From Pseudomonadota bacterium (GTDB lineage Bacteria > Pseudomonadota > Alphaproteobacteria > Rhodobacterales > Rhodobacteraceae), in NCBI GenBank assembly GCA_020161615.1, contig JAIUPD010000005.1, positions 124,001-188,000 on the forward strand: a stretch of DNA of 64,000 bases. The letters run 5' to 3'. Below, piece after piece: positions 15,301 to 23,480 of this stretch. How positions within the stretch are numbered: the first letter of the stretch is position 1; every line of letters starts with the position of its first letter. The notes below the pieces were generated by a model. That model did not search any database, was not told where the DNA came from, and saw only the letters and a list, made by a program, of their open reading frames with translations. Both the position numbers and the translations under genes were made by a program.

Positions 15301-17900
15301 TTGCGGCCGCAATCACCGACCGCGACCGGCTGGGCGGGTTGGCGGAGAGCATCGAAAGCCGCTGGCCCGGCCTCGTCGTCGATATCCAGGCCCTTGCCGC
15401 CGACCTCGACCTCGATCTGGCGGCCCGCTTCGGCGCCCCGCTGGCGAACGTGCCGTCACAGCGTCTGACCGCCACCCTGCACGACTGGAGCCGGGGCGGG
15501 GAAAGCCTGTTCCGCTGGACCGCCTACCGCGACCGGGCGCAACGCGGCCGCGCCCTGGGCTGCGCCGATGTGGTCGACCGCCTGACCGACGGACGCCTCG
15601 CCCCCGCCCGCGTCGTCCCCGCCTTCGAGATGGCCTATTACGAAGCGCTGCACGACGCGCTGATCCGGCGCGAGCCCGAGATCGGACGCTTCGACGGCTC
15701 GCTCCATTCCCGCAAGGTCGCGGAATTCGCCGAACTCGACCTCCGCCGCATCCGCGCCTCGGCCGACGAAACGGTCAAGGCGCATTACAGCCGCGTCCCC
15801 CCGCGCGAGGGTGGCGCCATCGGCCCCCTCGGCACGCTGCGCACCGAATTGCAGAAGAAGCGTGGCCACATGCCGATCCGCAAGCTGATCGAACGCGCCG
15901 CGCCGGCGGTGCAGGCGCTGAAACCCGTCTTCATGATGAGCCCGTTGTCGGTCGCGCAGTTCCTGCCCGCCGGGCTGATCGACTTCGACCTTCTGGTGAT
16001 GGACGAGGCCAGCCAGATCCAGCCGGTCGATGCACTGGGCGCCGTGGCCCGCACCCGTCAGGTTGTGGTGGTGGGCGACCCGCGCCAGCTGCCGCCCACC
16101 GCCTTCTTCTCGCGCCTGACCAGCGGCGGCGGCGGCGATGACGACGATGACGGCGCCAGCGTCGGCGACATCGAAAGCATCCTCGGCCTGTTTACCGCCC
16201 GGGGCCTGCCGATGGCCATGCTGCGCTGGCATTACCGCAGCCGCCACCAGTCGCTGATCGCCGTCAGCAACCGGCAATTCTATGAAAACAAGCTCTTCGT
16301 GGTGCCCAGCCCCTTTACCGCCGAGGCAGGGATGGGCCTGCGCTTTCACCATATCTCCAACGGCATCTTCGACACCGGCGGCAAGCGCTGCAACCTGGTC
16401 GAGGCGAAGATCGTCGCCCGCGCCATCATCGCCCATGCGCTCGAGTCGCCTGAGCTGTCACTGGGCGTCGCCACCTTTTCGGTCGCGCAGCGGCGGGCGA
16501 TCCTGGACGAGCTGGAACTCCTGCGCCGCGCGCAACCTGAAACCGAGGGCTTCTTCCACGCCCATGCCGCCGAGCCCTTCTTCGTCAAGAACCTGGAGAA
16601 CGTGCAGGGCGACGAGCGGGACGTCATCTTCATTTCCGTGGGCTATGGCCCCAGCATGCCGGGCGGGCGGGTGCCGATGCGTTTCGGTCCCCTCGGCTCG
16701 GATGGCGGCGAACGGCGGCTCAACGTGCTGATCAGCCGCGCCAAGCAGCGCTGCGAGGTCTTCGCCTCGATGACGGACGAGGATATCGAGCCCGATTTCG
16801 CCCAGACCCGCAAGGGCGTCTTCGCCTTCCGCCTGTTCCTGCAATTCGCCCGCACCGGCCATCTGACCATGGCCGAGGCCACCGGCCGCGACCATGACAG
16901 CGTGTTCGAGGAACAGGTCGCGAAGGCCCTGCAGGCGCGCGGCTATCGGGTGCACCGGCAGGTCGGGCTGGCGGGGTTCTTCATCGACCTGGCGGTCTCG
17001 GACCCCGAAAGGCCGGGGAAATACCTGCTGGGCATCGAATGCGACGGCGTGGCTTATCACGAGTCGCTCTCGGCCCGGGACCGCGACCGCCTGCGCCAAT
17101 CGGTGCTGGAAAGCCACGGCTGGCACATCCACCGCCTGTGGAGCGCCGACTGGTTCCAGCGCCCGCAGCAGGAACTGGACCGCATCGTCACTGCCATCGA
17201 GGCCGCGCGGGCCGAGGAAACGGCCGAACCCGCGGCGAAGGGCAGCGCCGGGCTGCGCATCACCACGCAGGATGTGGGCGACTGGACGCTCTATGACATC
17301 GAGCCCGCGACCGGGGACGAACCGGCCGAAGCCACCCAGCCTGCGGGCGCCGTCACCCCCTATCGTGAGGCCAGCGTCGAGCGTCCGCCCCATGTGCAGG
17401 GTGATCTGCACGAGGCGCCGCGCGGCATCCTCGCCGATCTGGCCGAGCAGATCGTCACAATCGAGGGGCCGGTCCATCTGGACGAGGTGGTCACCCGGAT
17501 CCGTCAGGCCTGGGGTCTGGCGCGGGCGGGCGGGCGGATCCGCGACGCTATCGCCGCCGGGGTCGATCTGGCGGCGCGCAAGGGCAGCATCCAGCGCGTC
17601 GGGGATTTCCTGACCATTGAAGGCCGCCTGCCCGACCTGCGCGACCGCTCCGCCGTCCTCTCAGCGAGCCTGCGCAAGCCCGAGATGCTGCCGCCGGACG
17701 AAATCGCCGCCGGGGCCGTCGTGCTGGTCCGCCAGAATTTCGGGGCCGAGCCCGACCAGCTTGTCACCGAGCTGGCCCGCGCCCTGGGCTTCAAGGCGAC
17801 CAGCGAGGTCCTGCGCCTCAGGCTTCTGGCCGGGATTGATCTGGCCCGCGCCGACGGCCGTCTGGTCGAGCAGAACGGGCTCCTGCAGGCCGTTTCCTGA
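12315..17900 (+). CDS. DUF4011-SF1 helicase-Vsr/DUF559 nuclease-DUF3320 protein (Hhe-like antiphage defence)
   Basis: A single 1861-residue multidomain protein. Residues ~15-240 form a DUF4011-type head (ELLDLSARNRLLNMP). The superfamily 1 helicase follows: Walker A QGPPGTGKS at 356-364, Walker B VMDEAS at 1228-1233, GDPRQLPPT at ~1250 and motif VI RRLNVLISRAKQR at ~1470. Residues ~1528-1632 resemble an Vsr/DUF559 nuclease, with FFIDLAV (Asp1558) and IECDG (Glu1575/Asp1577). The tail (~1700-1861) resembles DUF3320. This order matches the single-gene antiviral system Hhe described in the large defence screens. The start is preceded by AAGG seven bases upstream. It stands alone, convergent with the GFA gene 8 bp away. 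The defence role is inferred from architecture. Confidence 0.88.
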   Translation: MGASMDDFLNPGEASVYAGPGSVADKLDRARTELLDLSARNRLLNMPKSGKAAKTIEVVDEISAEIFRLLITESKAFTFLPGTPSRKAASPDDPPAEGDDSAAEEDGDIIQELALPEDDALDERGIAGRHSDTKLQTRFTPEGLQKRLLDLYYDARTLEDEQGVNVLYLTLGALRWADPTDKKNIRRAPLLLLPVSLERGSAGERFRLRARPEDFATNLSLETFLDRLHGIRLPEIDTEGFDPTAYFEIVAQSVAGKEGWAVEPDVILLGFFSYAKFMMYRDLDPANWPVGASIADKPLLRSLLADGFEAGEALYPDNVSIDPIIAPADLHHILDSDSSQSLAVHEVRRGRNLVIQGPPGTGKSQTIANLIAAAIADGKTVLFVAEKMAALEVVKRRLDVSGVGAACLELHSHKANKKAVLEDIRRTWENGAPRTGDIGSLNARLGDLRDALNGHAARLHAVQQPSGLTPYQVQGQLVRLRAQGEDPNDIALDAPESWTAEAFAERHAVLQELAERVEEIGTPAAHLWHGVRITGITPMEGERLARRLSAAASESGALDEAKAALAALLGTVPPETRAEAEALIATARRITAAPLSPTALATPDWSEDPARLLVIVSAGEALAEARQNLEGRVTAAAWQRETAAPHQTLSALHAATNAADFAAIADLAEALPDALDAGRSLAALLGEDAPRSVEALATLADAATAVMAAPPLATQALAAPVWDELPGAPADLVAALDRLQGAKTALDGKLTESAWEADLGASRATLAAHGTGIFRFLSGEWRRANRLVRSYLCQPDQPLTQTLAQLDQLQKGRAARSELQRDDALGREAFGASWRGERSDLATLSAAVAWAEGLGQNGRLVRRIVAAEPDRAALAPLLPRLAATPRLREIDRRLKSLLDPAARDRTAEECARLSAALTASERATRLLLTPPPPTLGERLALLTTLEQGRRAAQQIAEGQTIATAGFGALWQGDSSDWSRLRAAGNWVRANADILPLAAAITDRDRLGGLAESIESRWPGLVVDIQALAADLDLDLAARFGAPLANVPSQRLTATLHDWSRGGESLFRWTAYRDRAQRGRALGCADVVDRLTDGRLAPARVVPAFEMAYYEALHDALIRREPEIGRFDGSLHSRKVAEFAELDLRRIRASADETVKAHYSRVPPREGGAIGPLGTLRTELQKKRGHMPIRKLIERAAPAVQALKPVFMMSPLSVAQFLPAGLIDFDLLVMDEASQIQPVDALGAVARTRQVVVVGDPRQLPPTAFFSRLTSGGGGDDDDDGASVGDIESILGLFTARGLPMAMLRWHYRSRHQSLIAVSNRQFYENKLFVVPSPFTAEAGMGLRFHHISNGIFDTGGKRCNLVEAKIVARAIIAHALESPELSLGVATFSVAQRRAILDELELLRRAQPETEGFFHAHAAEPFFVKNLENVQGDERDVIFISVGYGPSMPGGRVPMRFGPLGSDGGERRLNVLISRAKQRCEVFASMTDEDIEPDFAQTRKGVFAFRLFLQFARTGHLTMAEATGRDHDSVFEEQVAKALQARGYRVHRQVGLAGFFIDLAVSDPERPGKYLLGIECDGVAYHESLSARDRDRLRQSVLESHGWHIHRLWSADWFQRPQQELDRIVTAIEAARAEETAEPAAKGSAGLRITTQDVGDWTLYDIEPATGDEPAEATQPAGAVTPYREASVERPPHVQGDLHEAPRGILADLAEQIVTIEGPVHLDEVVTRIRQAWGLARAGGRIRDAIAAGVDLAARKGSIQRVGDFLTIEGRLPDLRDRSAVLSASLRKPEMLPPDEIAAGAVVLVRQNFGAEPDQLVTELARALGFKATSEVLRLRLLAGIDLARADGRLVEQNGLLQAVS

Positions 17901-17908
17901 CGGCGGCC

Positions 17909-18367
17909 TCAGCCCCCTGCCAACGAGGCCCGCTCGACGATCACCGGCCGGTGGCTGCTGGAGGTTTCGGCGCTGTCGGTCACGCCGGGCAGCGACACGA
18001 AGGCCGCCCTGGACCGCGCGAAGACCTCGCGCCGGATGTCGTACCAGAAGCTCGGCGGGTCGAAGGTCCCGCCGGCGATGCCCGTCAGGCCCGGAAAAAC
18101 CTCAGGGTTCCAGAAAACCGTGGTGCCGCAAACCGGGCAGAAGCGCTGGCAGAAGGCCCGGTCGGATTCGGTGCGAAAGACATACTCGCTCAACTCGCCC
18201 GACAGCAGCTCGACCGCCGCATCCCGGAAATAGACCGAGACGCCAAACGCCGATCCGGTGCGCAGCTGGCAATAGCGGCAATGACAGACCGCTGCCTTTT
18301 CCGGCATCCCCCGCGTCCGGTAACGCACCGCGCCGCAGGCGCATCCCCCGTCGTGAACCTCGTCCAT
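17909..18367 (-). CDS. GFA (glutathione-dependent formaldehyde-activating) family protein
   Basis: The 152-residue protein has the zinc-binding Cys pattern of the CENP-V/GFA family: CACGAVRY at the N-terminus, CHCRYCQ, and CPVCGTTVFW in the second half. Most members have no proven reaction, and only a few bind glutathione-formaldehyde adducts. Start at 18367 follows GGGAGGG; the longer frame (to 18406) lacks support. It is convergent with the giant helicase gene. Confidence 0.87.
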   Translation of the reverse strand: MDEVHDGGCACGAVRYRTRGMPEKAAVCHCRYCQLRTGSAFGVSVYFRDAAVELLSGELSEYVFRTESDRAFCQRFCPVCGTTVFWNPEVFPGLTGIAGGTFDPPSFWYDIRREVFARSRAAFVSLPGVTDSAETSSSHRPVIVERASLAGG

Positions 18368-18474
18368 CCGTCCCTCCCTGTTGGCCGCACGCTGCCCTGC
18401 CGCCACGACCGGGGCAAGCCCTTGCCTGCGCCCCGCCGCCCGCCTAGCCTCGGCGCGGGGAAAGAAGGGACCGC

Positions 18475-19284
18475 ATGTCGGACGCCGTGAAATCCATCCG
18501 CGCGCTGGCCCGCGGGCTTGACGTGCTGCAGCTCTTGCAGGCGCGCGGCTCGGCCACGCTGCACGCCCTGCACCAGGAGACGGGGCTGCCCAAGGCCACG
18601 CTGCTGCGGATCCTCAGGACCCTGCGCGAGGGGGGCATGATCTGGCAGCGGATGGCGGACGACGCCTATCTGCCCAGCTATTCGCTGGTGGAGCTGGCCG
18701 GGCGCATGAACCGGGAATTCGCCCTGGTCGAGGTCGCCTCGCCCCTCCTCGAACAGCTTTCGGCGCGGATCAAATGGCCCTCGGTCCTGGCCGTGCCCCG
18801 CCTCACCCATATGGAAGTGATCGAAACCAACGCCTCCCGCGCCTATTTCGACCAGATCCCGCTGGGGCCGGTCGGGTTCCGCGTCAGCATGCTGCGCTCG
18901 GCCTCGGGGCGGGCCTTCCTGACCTTCTGCGAGGCGCCGGTGCGCGAGGCGATCCTCGACAGCCTGCGCCGCTCGGATCATCCCGGCGACCGGGGCGCGC
19001 GCGATCCGGCCTATCTGGCGCGGCTGCTGCAGGAAACGGGTCAACAGGGCTATGGCCTGCGCGACCCCGACTTCGGCGGCGATTTCGACCGTGGCCGGGC
19101 CGAGATCGACGACGGGCGCGAATCCTTGGCGGTGCCGATCCGTGCGGGCGATCATGTGTTGGGGACGCTGAACATCACCTGGGCCCGGCGGGTGCACGGC
19201 CGCAAACGGGGCGCCGCGCTCTTTGCCGGCCCTGTGGCCGAGGCGGCGGCCGAGGTCGGCGCGAGGCTGGTTGCGCGGGTCTAG
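18475..19284 (+). CDS. IclR-family transcriptional regulator
   Basis: A 269-residue regulator with an N-terminal winged helix-turn-helix (residues ~10-70; LHALHQETGLPKATLLRILRTLREGG) and a C-terminal IclR effector-binding domain (RSASGRAFLTFCEAPVREAIL; SLAVPIRAGDHVLGTLNITW). It sits directly upstream of, and in the same direction as, the biotin-dependent carboxylase genes. A perfect palindrome begins at its stop codon, so it probably controls them in response to a metabolite. Confidence 0.9.
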   Translation: MSDAVKSIRALARGLDVLQLLQARGSATLHALHQETGLPKATLLRILRTLREGGMIWQRMADDAYLPSYSLVELAGRMNREFALVEVASPLLEQLSARIKWPSVLAVPRLTHMEVIETNASRAYFDQIPLGPVGFRVSMLRSASGRAFLTFCEAPVREAILDSLRRSDHPGDRGARDPAYLARLLQETGQQGYGLRDPDFGGDFDRGRAEIDDGRESLAVPIRAGDHVLGTLNITWARRVHGRKRGAALFAGPVAEAAAEVGARLVARV

Positions 19285-19301
19285 ATTTCACAGCGTGAAA
19301 T
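19285..19301. promoter_or_regulatory. palindromic operator upstream of the carboxylase operon
   Basis: ATTTCAC-AGC-GTGAAAT is a perfect 7-bp inverted repeat with a 3-base spacer, beginning immediately after the IclR gene and 69 bp before the carrier-protein start. It is the best candidate for the IclR regulator's binding site. The repeat is observed; the binding is inferred. Confidence 0.6.
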
Positions 19302-19369
19302 TCCGTGCGGTGCCGGATTGCCCGGGCCGGGCCGGGGGCGGCACACTCCGCCCAACTCGGGAGGGCACC

Positions 19370-19819
19370 ATGGCAGAGCTGACGCGCGCCGATATCGACG
19401 AGATCCTGAAGCTGGTCGACGGCTCGGATTTCGATGAGCTGAAACTGGAAATGGGCGATCTGAAACTGGAGCTGCGCCGCCGCGGGGCCTCGGCCCCGGC
19501 AGCGGCTCCTGCCCCCGCCCCCGCTCCGGTGGCCAAGCCCGCCGAAGCCGTCGCCGCCCCGATCGTGGCCTCGGGCGGCGGGTCCGAGATCCCGGCGCCG
19601 CTGCTCGGCACCTTCTGGCATGCTCCCCGCCCGGGCGCGGCCCCTTTCGTCCGGCCCGGCGACGTGGTGCAGGCCGATACGATCGTCGGCATCATCGAGG
19701 TGATGAAGCTGATGAACTCGGTCCCCGCGGGAATTGCGGGAACCGTGCTGGAAATCACCGCCCCCAACGGCGAATTGGTCGAGCACGGCCAGACGCTGCT
19801 CCGCATCCAGCCGGCCTGA
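19370..19819 (+). CDS. accB: biotin carboxyl carrier protein, acetyl-CoA carboxylase type
   Basis: The 149-residue carrier presents biotin to the carboxylase and transferase subunits. An N-terminal segment (residues ~5-37, ADIDEILKLVDG, then GDLKLELRRRG) is followed by an Ala/Pro hinge (~40-66) and a biotinyl domain with the AccB thumb (TFWHAPRPGAAPF) and biotin-accepting Lys113 in EVMKLM. GGGAGGG precedes the ATG. It heads a five-gene unit. The thumb marks it as ACC-type although its partner transferase is of the pyruvate-carboxylase class, so it may not be the ACC subunit of fatty acid synthesis. Confidence 0.88.
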   Translation: MAELTRADIDEILKLVDGSDFDELKLEMGDLKLELRRRGASAPAAAPAPAPAPVAKPAEAVAAPIVASGGGSEIPAPLLGTFWHAPRPGAAPFVRPGDVVQADTIVGIIEVMKLMNSVPAGIAGTVLEITAPNGELVEHGQTLLRIQPA

Positions 19820-19823
19820 TCCC

Positions 19824-21182
19824 ATGCCGACAATCAAGCGCCTCTTCATCGCCAACCGGGGCGAGATCGCTCTGCGCATCATCCGCACCGCCCGCGCCCT
19901 GGGCATCGAGACGGTGCTGGGCGTGTCGCAGGCCGACCGCGACTCGCTGGGCGCAAAGCTCGCCACCCGCGCGGTGGTGCTGGGCCCGGCGCCATCGAAA
20001 GACAGCTACCTGCGCGTGGGCACAATCGTCGAGGCCGCCCGGGGCACCGGCTGCGACGCCCTGCATCCAGGCTATGGCTTCCTGTCGGAAAACCGCGACC
20101 TGGCGCAGGCCTGCGCCGACGAGGGGCTGATCTTCATCGGCCCCACACCCGACAACCTGACCGCCGTGGGCGACAAGCTGACCGCCCGCAGCCATGCGCT
20201 GGCGGCGGGGGTGCCGGTCGTCCCGGGCGGCACAGTGGAAACCGCCGAGGACGCAAGCGCGCTGGCCGAGACCATCGGCTTTCCGCTGCTGATCAAGGCG
20301 GTGGCCGGGGGCGGCGGCAAGGGCATGAAGCGGGTCGATGACGCCGCCTCGCTCCCCGCCCAGCTCGACCTGGCGATGGCCGAGGCCGAAGCGGCTTTCG
20401 GCGATGCCCGCGTCTACCTCGAACGCTTCGTCACCGTCGGCCGCCATGTCGAGGTGCAGATCCTCTCGGACGGCGCCACATTCCTGCATGCGGGCGAGCG
20501 CGATTGCTCGGTCCAGCGCCGCTATCAGAAACTGGTCGAGGAAGCCCCCGCGCACCATCTGCCCGGGGCCCTGCGCCAGGGCCTGCTGGAGGCGGCGGTG
20601 CGCTACGCCCGCCATATCGGTTACCGCTCGCTGGGCACGGTGGAATTTCTGGTCGATGTGCCCCGGGGCGAATTCTATTTCCTCGAAATGAACGCCCGCG
20701 TGCAGGTCGAGCACCCGGTGACCGAGGCGATCACCGGCCTCGACCTCATCGCCCTGCAGATCGCCGTCGCCGAGGGGCAGACGCTTCCCCTCACCCAGGA
20801 CCAGATTCGCCTGACCGGCCATGCCATCGAATGCCGGCTGAATGCCGAGGACCCCACGCGGGACTTCCGGCCCTCGCCCGGGCGGGTGACACAGGCCTGG
20901 TTCCCCCCCGTGACGGGACTGCGCGTGGATACCCATATGCAGCCCGGCGCGATGATCCCGCCCTATTACGATTCGCTGGTGGCAAAGCTGATCACCTGGG
21001 GCGCCACGCGCGACGAGGCCATCGCCCGCATGCTGACCGCCCTTGATGTCTGCGTGCTGGAGGGAGTCACCACCAACGCCCCCCTGCACCGCGCCATCCT
21101 CACGGACCCCGCCTTCCGCGCGGGCGGCGTCGATACCAATTACCTCGGCGCGCTGCTGCCGACCTTGGGAGTGCCGACATGA
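19824..21182 (+). CDS. accC: biotin carboxylase subunit
   Basis: A 452-residue ATP-grasp enzyme that carboxylates biotin using bicarbonate and ATP. It has LFIANRGEIALRIIRTA at the N-terminus, ALHPGYGFLSEN, the glycine-rich KAVAGGGGKGMKR, and the active-site run EMNARVQVEHPVTE. Length is normal for AccC. It starts 4 bp after the carrier gene and overlaps the transferase gene by 4 bp (ATGA). It may be a paralogue dedicated to this pathway rather than the ACC enzyme. Confidence 0.92.
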   Translation: MPTIKRLFIANRGEIALRIIRTARALGIETVLGVSQADRDSLGAKLATRAVVLGPAPSKDSYLRVGTIVEAARGTGCDALHPGYGFLSENRDLAQACADEGLIFIGPTPDNLTAVGDKLTARSHALAAGVPVVPGGTVETAEDASALAETIGFPLLIKAVAGGGGKGMKRVDDAASLPAQLDLAMAEAEAAFGDARVYLERFVTVGRHVEVQILSDGATFLHAGERDCSVQRRYQKLVEEAPAHHLPGALRQGLLEAAVRYARHIGYRSLGTVEFLVDVPRGEFYFLEMNARVQVEHPVTEAITGLDLIALQIAVAEGQTLPLTQDQIRLTGHAIECRLNAEDPTRDFRPSPGRVTQAWFPPVTGLRVDTHMQPGAMIPPYYDSLVAKLITWGATRDEAIARMLTALDVCVLEGVTTNAPLHRAILTDPAFRAGGVDTNYLGALLPTLGVPT

Positions 21183-22642
21183 CCATCGAGATCGTCGATA
21201 CCACGCTCAGGGACGGCAATCAGTCGAACTGGGGCGCCACCGGGCTCGATACCGGGATGATGCTGCAGATCGCCCCGGTGATCGAGCGCGCGGGCTTCCA
21301 TGCCATCGACTTCCTCGCCTCGACCCATATGGGCGTGGCGGTGCGCTTCAAGAAAGAGGACCCTTGGGAGCGCCTGCGCCTGATGCGCGAGGCCTGCCCG
21401 ACCACGCCCCTGCAATTCCTCACGACCGGCATGCGCTTCATCTCGTGGGAAGTGGCGTCCGACGAGATGATGGAATTCGCCTTCCGCCTGCTGGTGAAGA
21501 ACGGCATCGACCGCTTCGCCATCATGGATCCGATGAACAACACCCCCGCCATGCTGCGGATGGCCGGGCTCACCCGGCGGGCGGGCGGCAGTACCATCGT
21601 CGCCGCGCTGACTTTCACCCTCTCGCCGCTTCATGACGACGCCCATTTCGCCGAGGCCGCGCGGGCGCTGTCCGCCAGCGGGCAATTCGACCGGCTCTAT
21701 CTCAAGGACCCCGGCGGGCTGGTCACGCCGGAGCGCGCGCGCACTCTGATCCCGGCGCTGAAGGCGGTGATGGGCAGCGTGCCGCTCGAATTCCACTCGC
21801 ATACCACCATCGGCCTTGCCCCCTTCAGCTATCTGGAGGCCGCGCCCCTGGGGGCCACGACGCTCCACACCTCGGCCCGGGGCGCCGCCAATGGCACCGG
21901 CCAGCCATGGACCGGCGCGGTCGTGTCGAACCTGCGCGACCTCGGCCTCTCGGTCGATGTGGATGACGAGGCGCTCGCCGAATACGACGCCTATATCGCG
22001 GCGCTGGTGCAGGCCGAGGGGCTGGTCCACGGCCAGCCCGGCGAATTCGACCGCGCCTATTTCCGCCACCAGATGCCGGGCGGCATGATGGGCACGATGA
22101 AGCGCCAACTGGCCGAGATCCGGCGGCTGGACCTGCTGCCCAAGGTGCTGGACGAGGTGGAACAGGTCCGCGCCGAGCTCGGCTATCCGATCATGGTCAC
22201 GCCTTTCAGTCAGGTCGTCGGCACCATGGCCCTGATGAACGTCATGCAGGGCGAGCGCTACAAGACCATCCCCGACGAGGTGACGCGTTATGTGCTGGGC
22301 CGCTTCGGCCAGCCGACGATGCCGATGGACAGGGCGGTCGAGGCCCGGATCCGCGACACCAAGCGCGCGCGCGAGCTGGAGGACGAGCCGCATATGGCCT
22401 CGCTCGACGAATTGCGCGCCCGCATCGGCCGGGGCTATAGCGACGAGGAATTCCTGCTGCGCGCCGTCATGCCCGCCGATCAGGTTGATGCGATGAAAGC
22501 CGCCGGTCCCGCCCGGCGCGGCTACGATCCGAAGACCCGGCCGGTGATGGCGCTGATGCAGGAACTGACCGCCCGCAAGGGCCTCACCTCGATCAGGATC
22601 GAGAAGCCGGGCCTGAAACTGGAACTGAACGGAGGGCGCTGA
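21179..22642 (+). CDS. biotin-dependent carboxyltransferase, pyruvate carboxylase/OadA fold, substrate unknown
   Basis: A 487-residue TIM-barrel (HMGL-like) carboxyltransferase. The metal site is intact: Asp7 in VDTTLRDG, the Lys that becomes carbamylated (Lys176 in LYLKDPGG), and His206/His208 in EFHSHTT. The catalytic Thr is kept in NGTGQPW. In pyruvate carboxylase the substrate carboxylate is held by Arg in LLRGxN; here the segment is LTTGMRF with Thr at that position, so pyruvate is doubtful. The last ~30 residues (LTSIRIEKPGLKLELNG) resemble the N-terminal segment of the carrier protein. The gene overlaps accC by 4 bp and the next gene by one base. Confidence 0.88.
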   Translation: MTIEIVDTTLRDGNQSNWGATGLDTGMMLQIAPVIERAGFHAIDFLASTHMGVAVRFKKEDPWERLRLMREACPTTPLQFLTTGMRFISWEVASDEMMEFAFRLLVKNGIDRFAIMDPMNNTPAMLRMAGLTRRAGGSTIVAALTFTLSPLHDDAHFAEAARALSASGQFDRLYLKDPGGLVTPERARTLIPALKAVMGSVPLEFHSHTTIGLAPFSYLEAAPLGATTLHTSARGAANGTGQPWTGAVVSNLRDLGLSVDVDDEALAEYDAYIAALVQAEGLVHGQPGEFDRAYFRHQMPGGMMGTMKRQLAEIRRLDLLPKVLDEVEQVRAELGYPIMVTPFSQVVGTMALMNVMQGERYKTIPDEVTRYVLGRFGQPTMPMDRAVEARIRDTKRARELEDEPHMASLDELRARIGRGYSDEEFLLRAVMPADQVDAMKAAGPARRGYDPKTRPVMALMQELTARKGLTSIRIEKPGLKLELNGGR

Positions 22643-23469
22643 TGCATCCGCACAAGATCAAGGCCGTGGTCTTCGACATCGACGGCACGCTGGCAATGCT
22701 GGACAAGGAAACCGGCCGCTACACCGCGCTGCCCGGCGCAGTGCAGGCGCTGGCCGAGTGCCGGGCGCAGGGCCTGCCGGTCGTGGCCTATACCAACGGC
22801 ACCTTCTTTCCGCCCGCGCATTACTACCCGATCCTGGCCGAGGCCGGCCTCACCCTGGACTCCGGCCATATCCTGACCCCCGCCGCCGTCGCCGCCAGGG
22901 CCTTGAAGGCGATGGGCTACACCCGGATCATGGTGATGGGGGCCGAAGGAACCACGGTTCCGGTCGCCGAAGCAGGGATCGAAATCATCGCCCCCACGAA
23001 ACACGCGCCCAAGGTCGACGCGGTGCTGCTGGGCTGGTGCAAGGATTTCAACGCCGAACAGGTCGAGGCCGTGGTGCAGGCCGTCTGGGACGGCGCCAAA
23101 CCCTATGCGGGCTCGGTCGCGCCCTATTTCGCCGGGGCGGGCGGCAAGCGGCTGTTGGGCATCTCGGGCGCCATCGCCGCGGCGCTGACCAATGCCACAG
23201 GCGTGCCGGTCACCGTCTTTGGCAAGCCCGAACCGGCGGGGCTCGGGATCGTCAGCGCCCTGACCGGCGCCCGGCCCGAGGAGATGGTCATCGTCGGCGA
23301 CGACCCGAAACTCGAAATCCGCATGGGCCGCAAGGCGGGCGCGCTCTGCGTGGGCGTGACCACGGGCGTCGTCGATGCCGCGGGCTTCGCCAGCCAGCCC
23401 GAGGAGATCCGCGCGCAGCTCGTCCTGCCCTCGCTCGACGGGTTCGCCGCCCGCCTCCTGACACCCTGA
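22642..23469 (+). CDS. HAD-superfamily hydrolase, NagD/class IIA type
   Basis: The 275-residue phosphatase-like enzyme has the HAD nucleophile motif VVFDIDGTL (Asp12, Asp14), motif II YTNGT, and motif IV VIVGDDPKLEI. The cap arrangement is that of class IIA (NagD, PGP, 4-nitrophenyl phosphatase-like). Its ATG shares a base with the TGA of the transferase gene (TGATG), so it is part of the carboxylase operon. It might repair or dephosphorylate a pathway intermediate; no substrate can be read from the sequence. Confidence 0.88.
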   Translation: MHPHKIKAVVFDIDGTLAMLDKETGRYTALPGAVQALAECRAQGLPVVAYTNGTFFPPAHYYPILAEAGLTLDSGHILTPAAVAARALKAMGYTRIMVMGAEGTTVPVAEAGIEIIAPTKHAPKVDAVLLGWCKDFNAEQVEAVVQAVWDGAKPYAGSVAPYFAGAGGKRLLGISGAIAAALTNATGVPVTVFGKPEPAGLGIVSALTGARPEEMVIVGDDPKLEIRMGRKAGALCVGVTTGVVDAAGFASQPEEIRAQLVLPSLDGFAARLLTP

Positions 23470-23480
23470 GGGACCCGATC

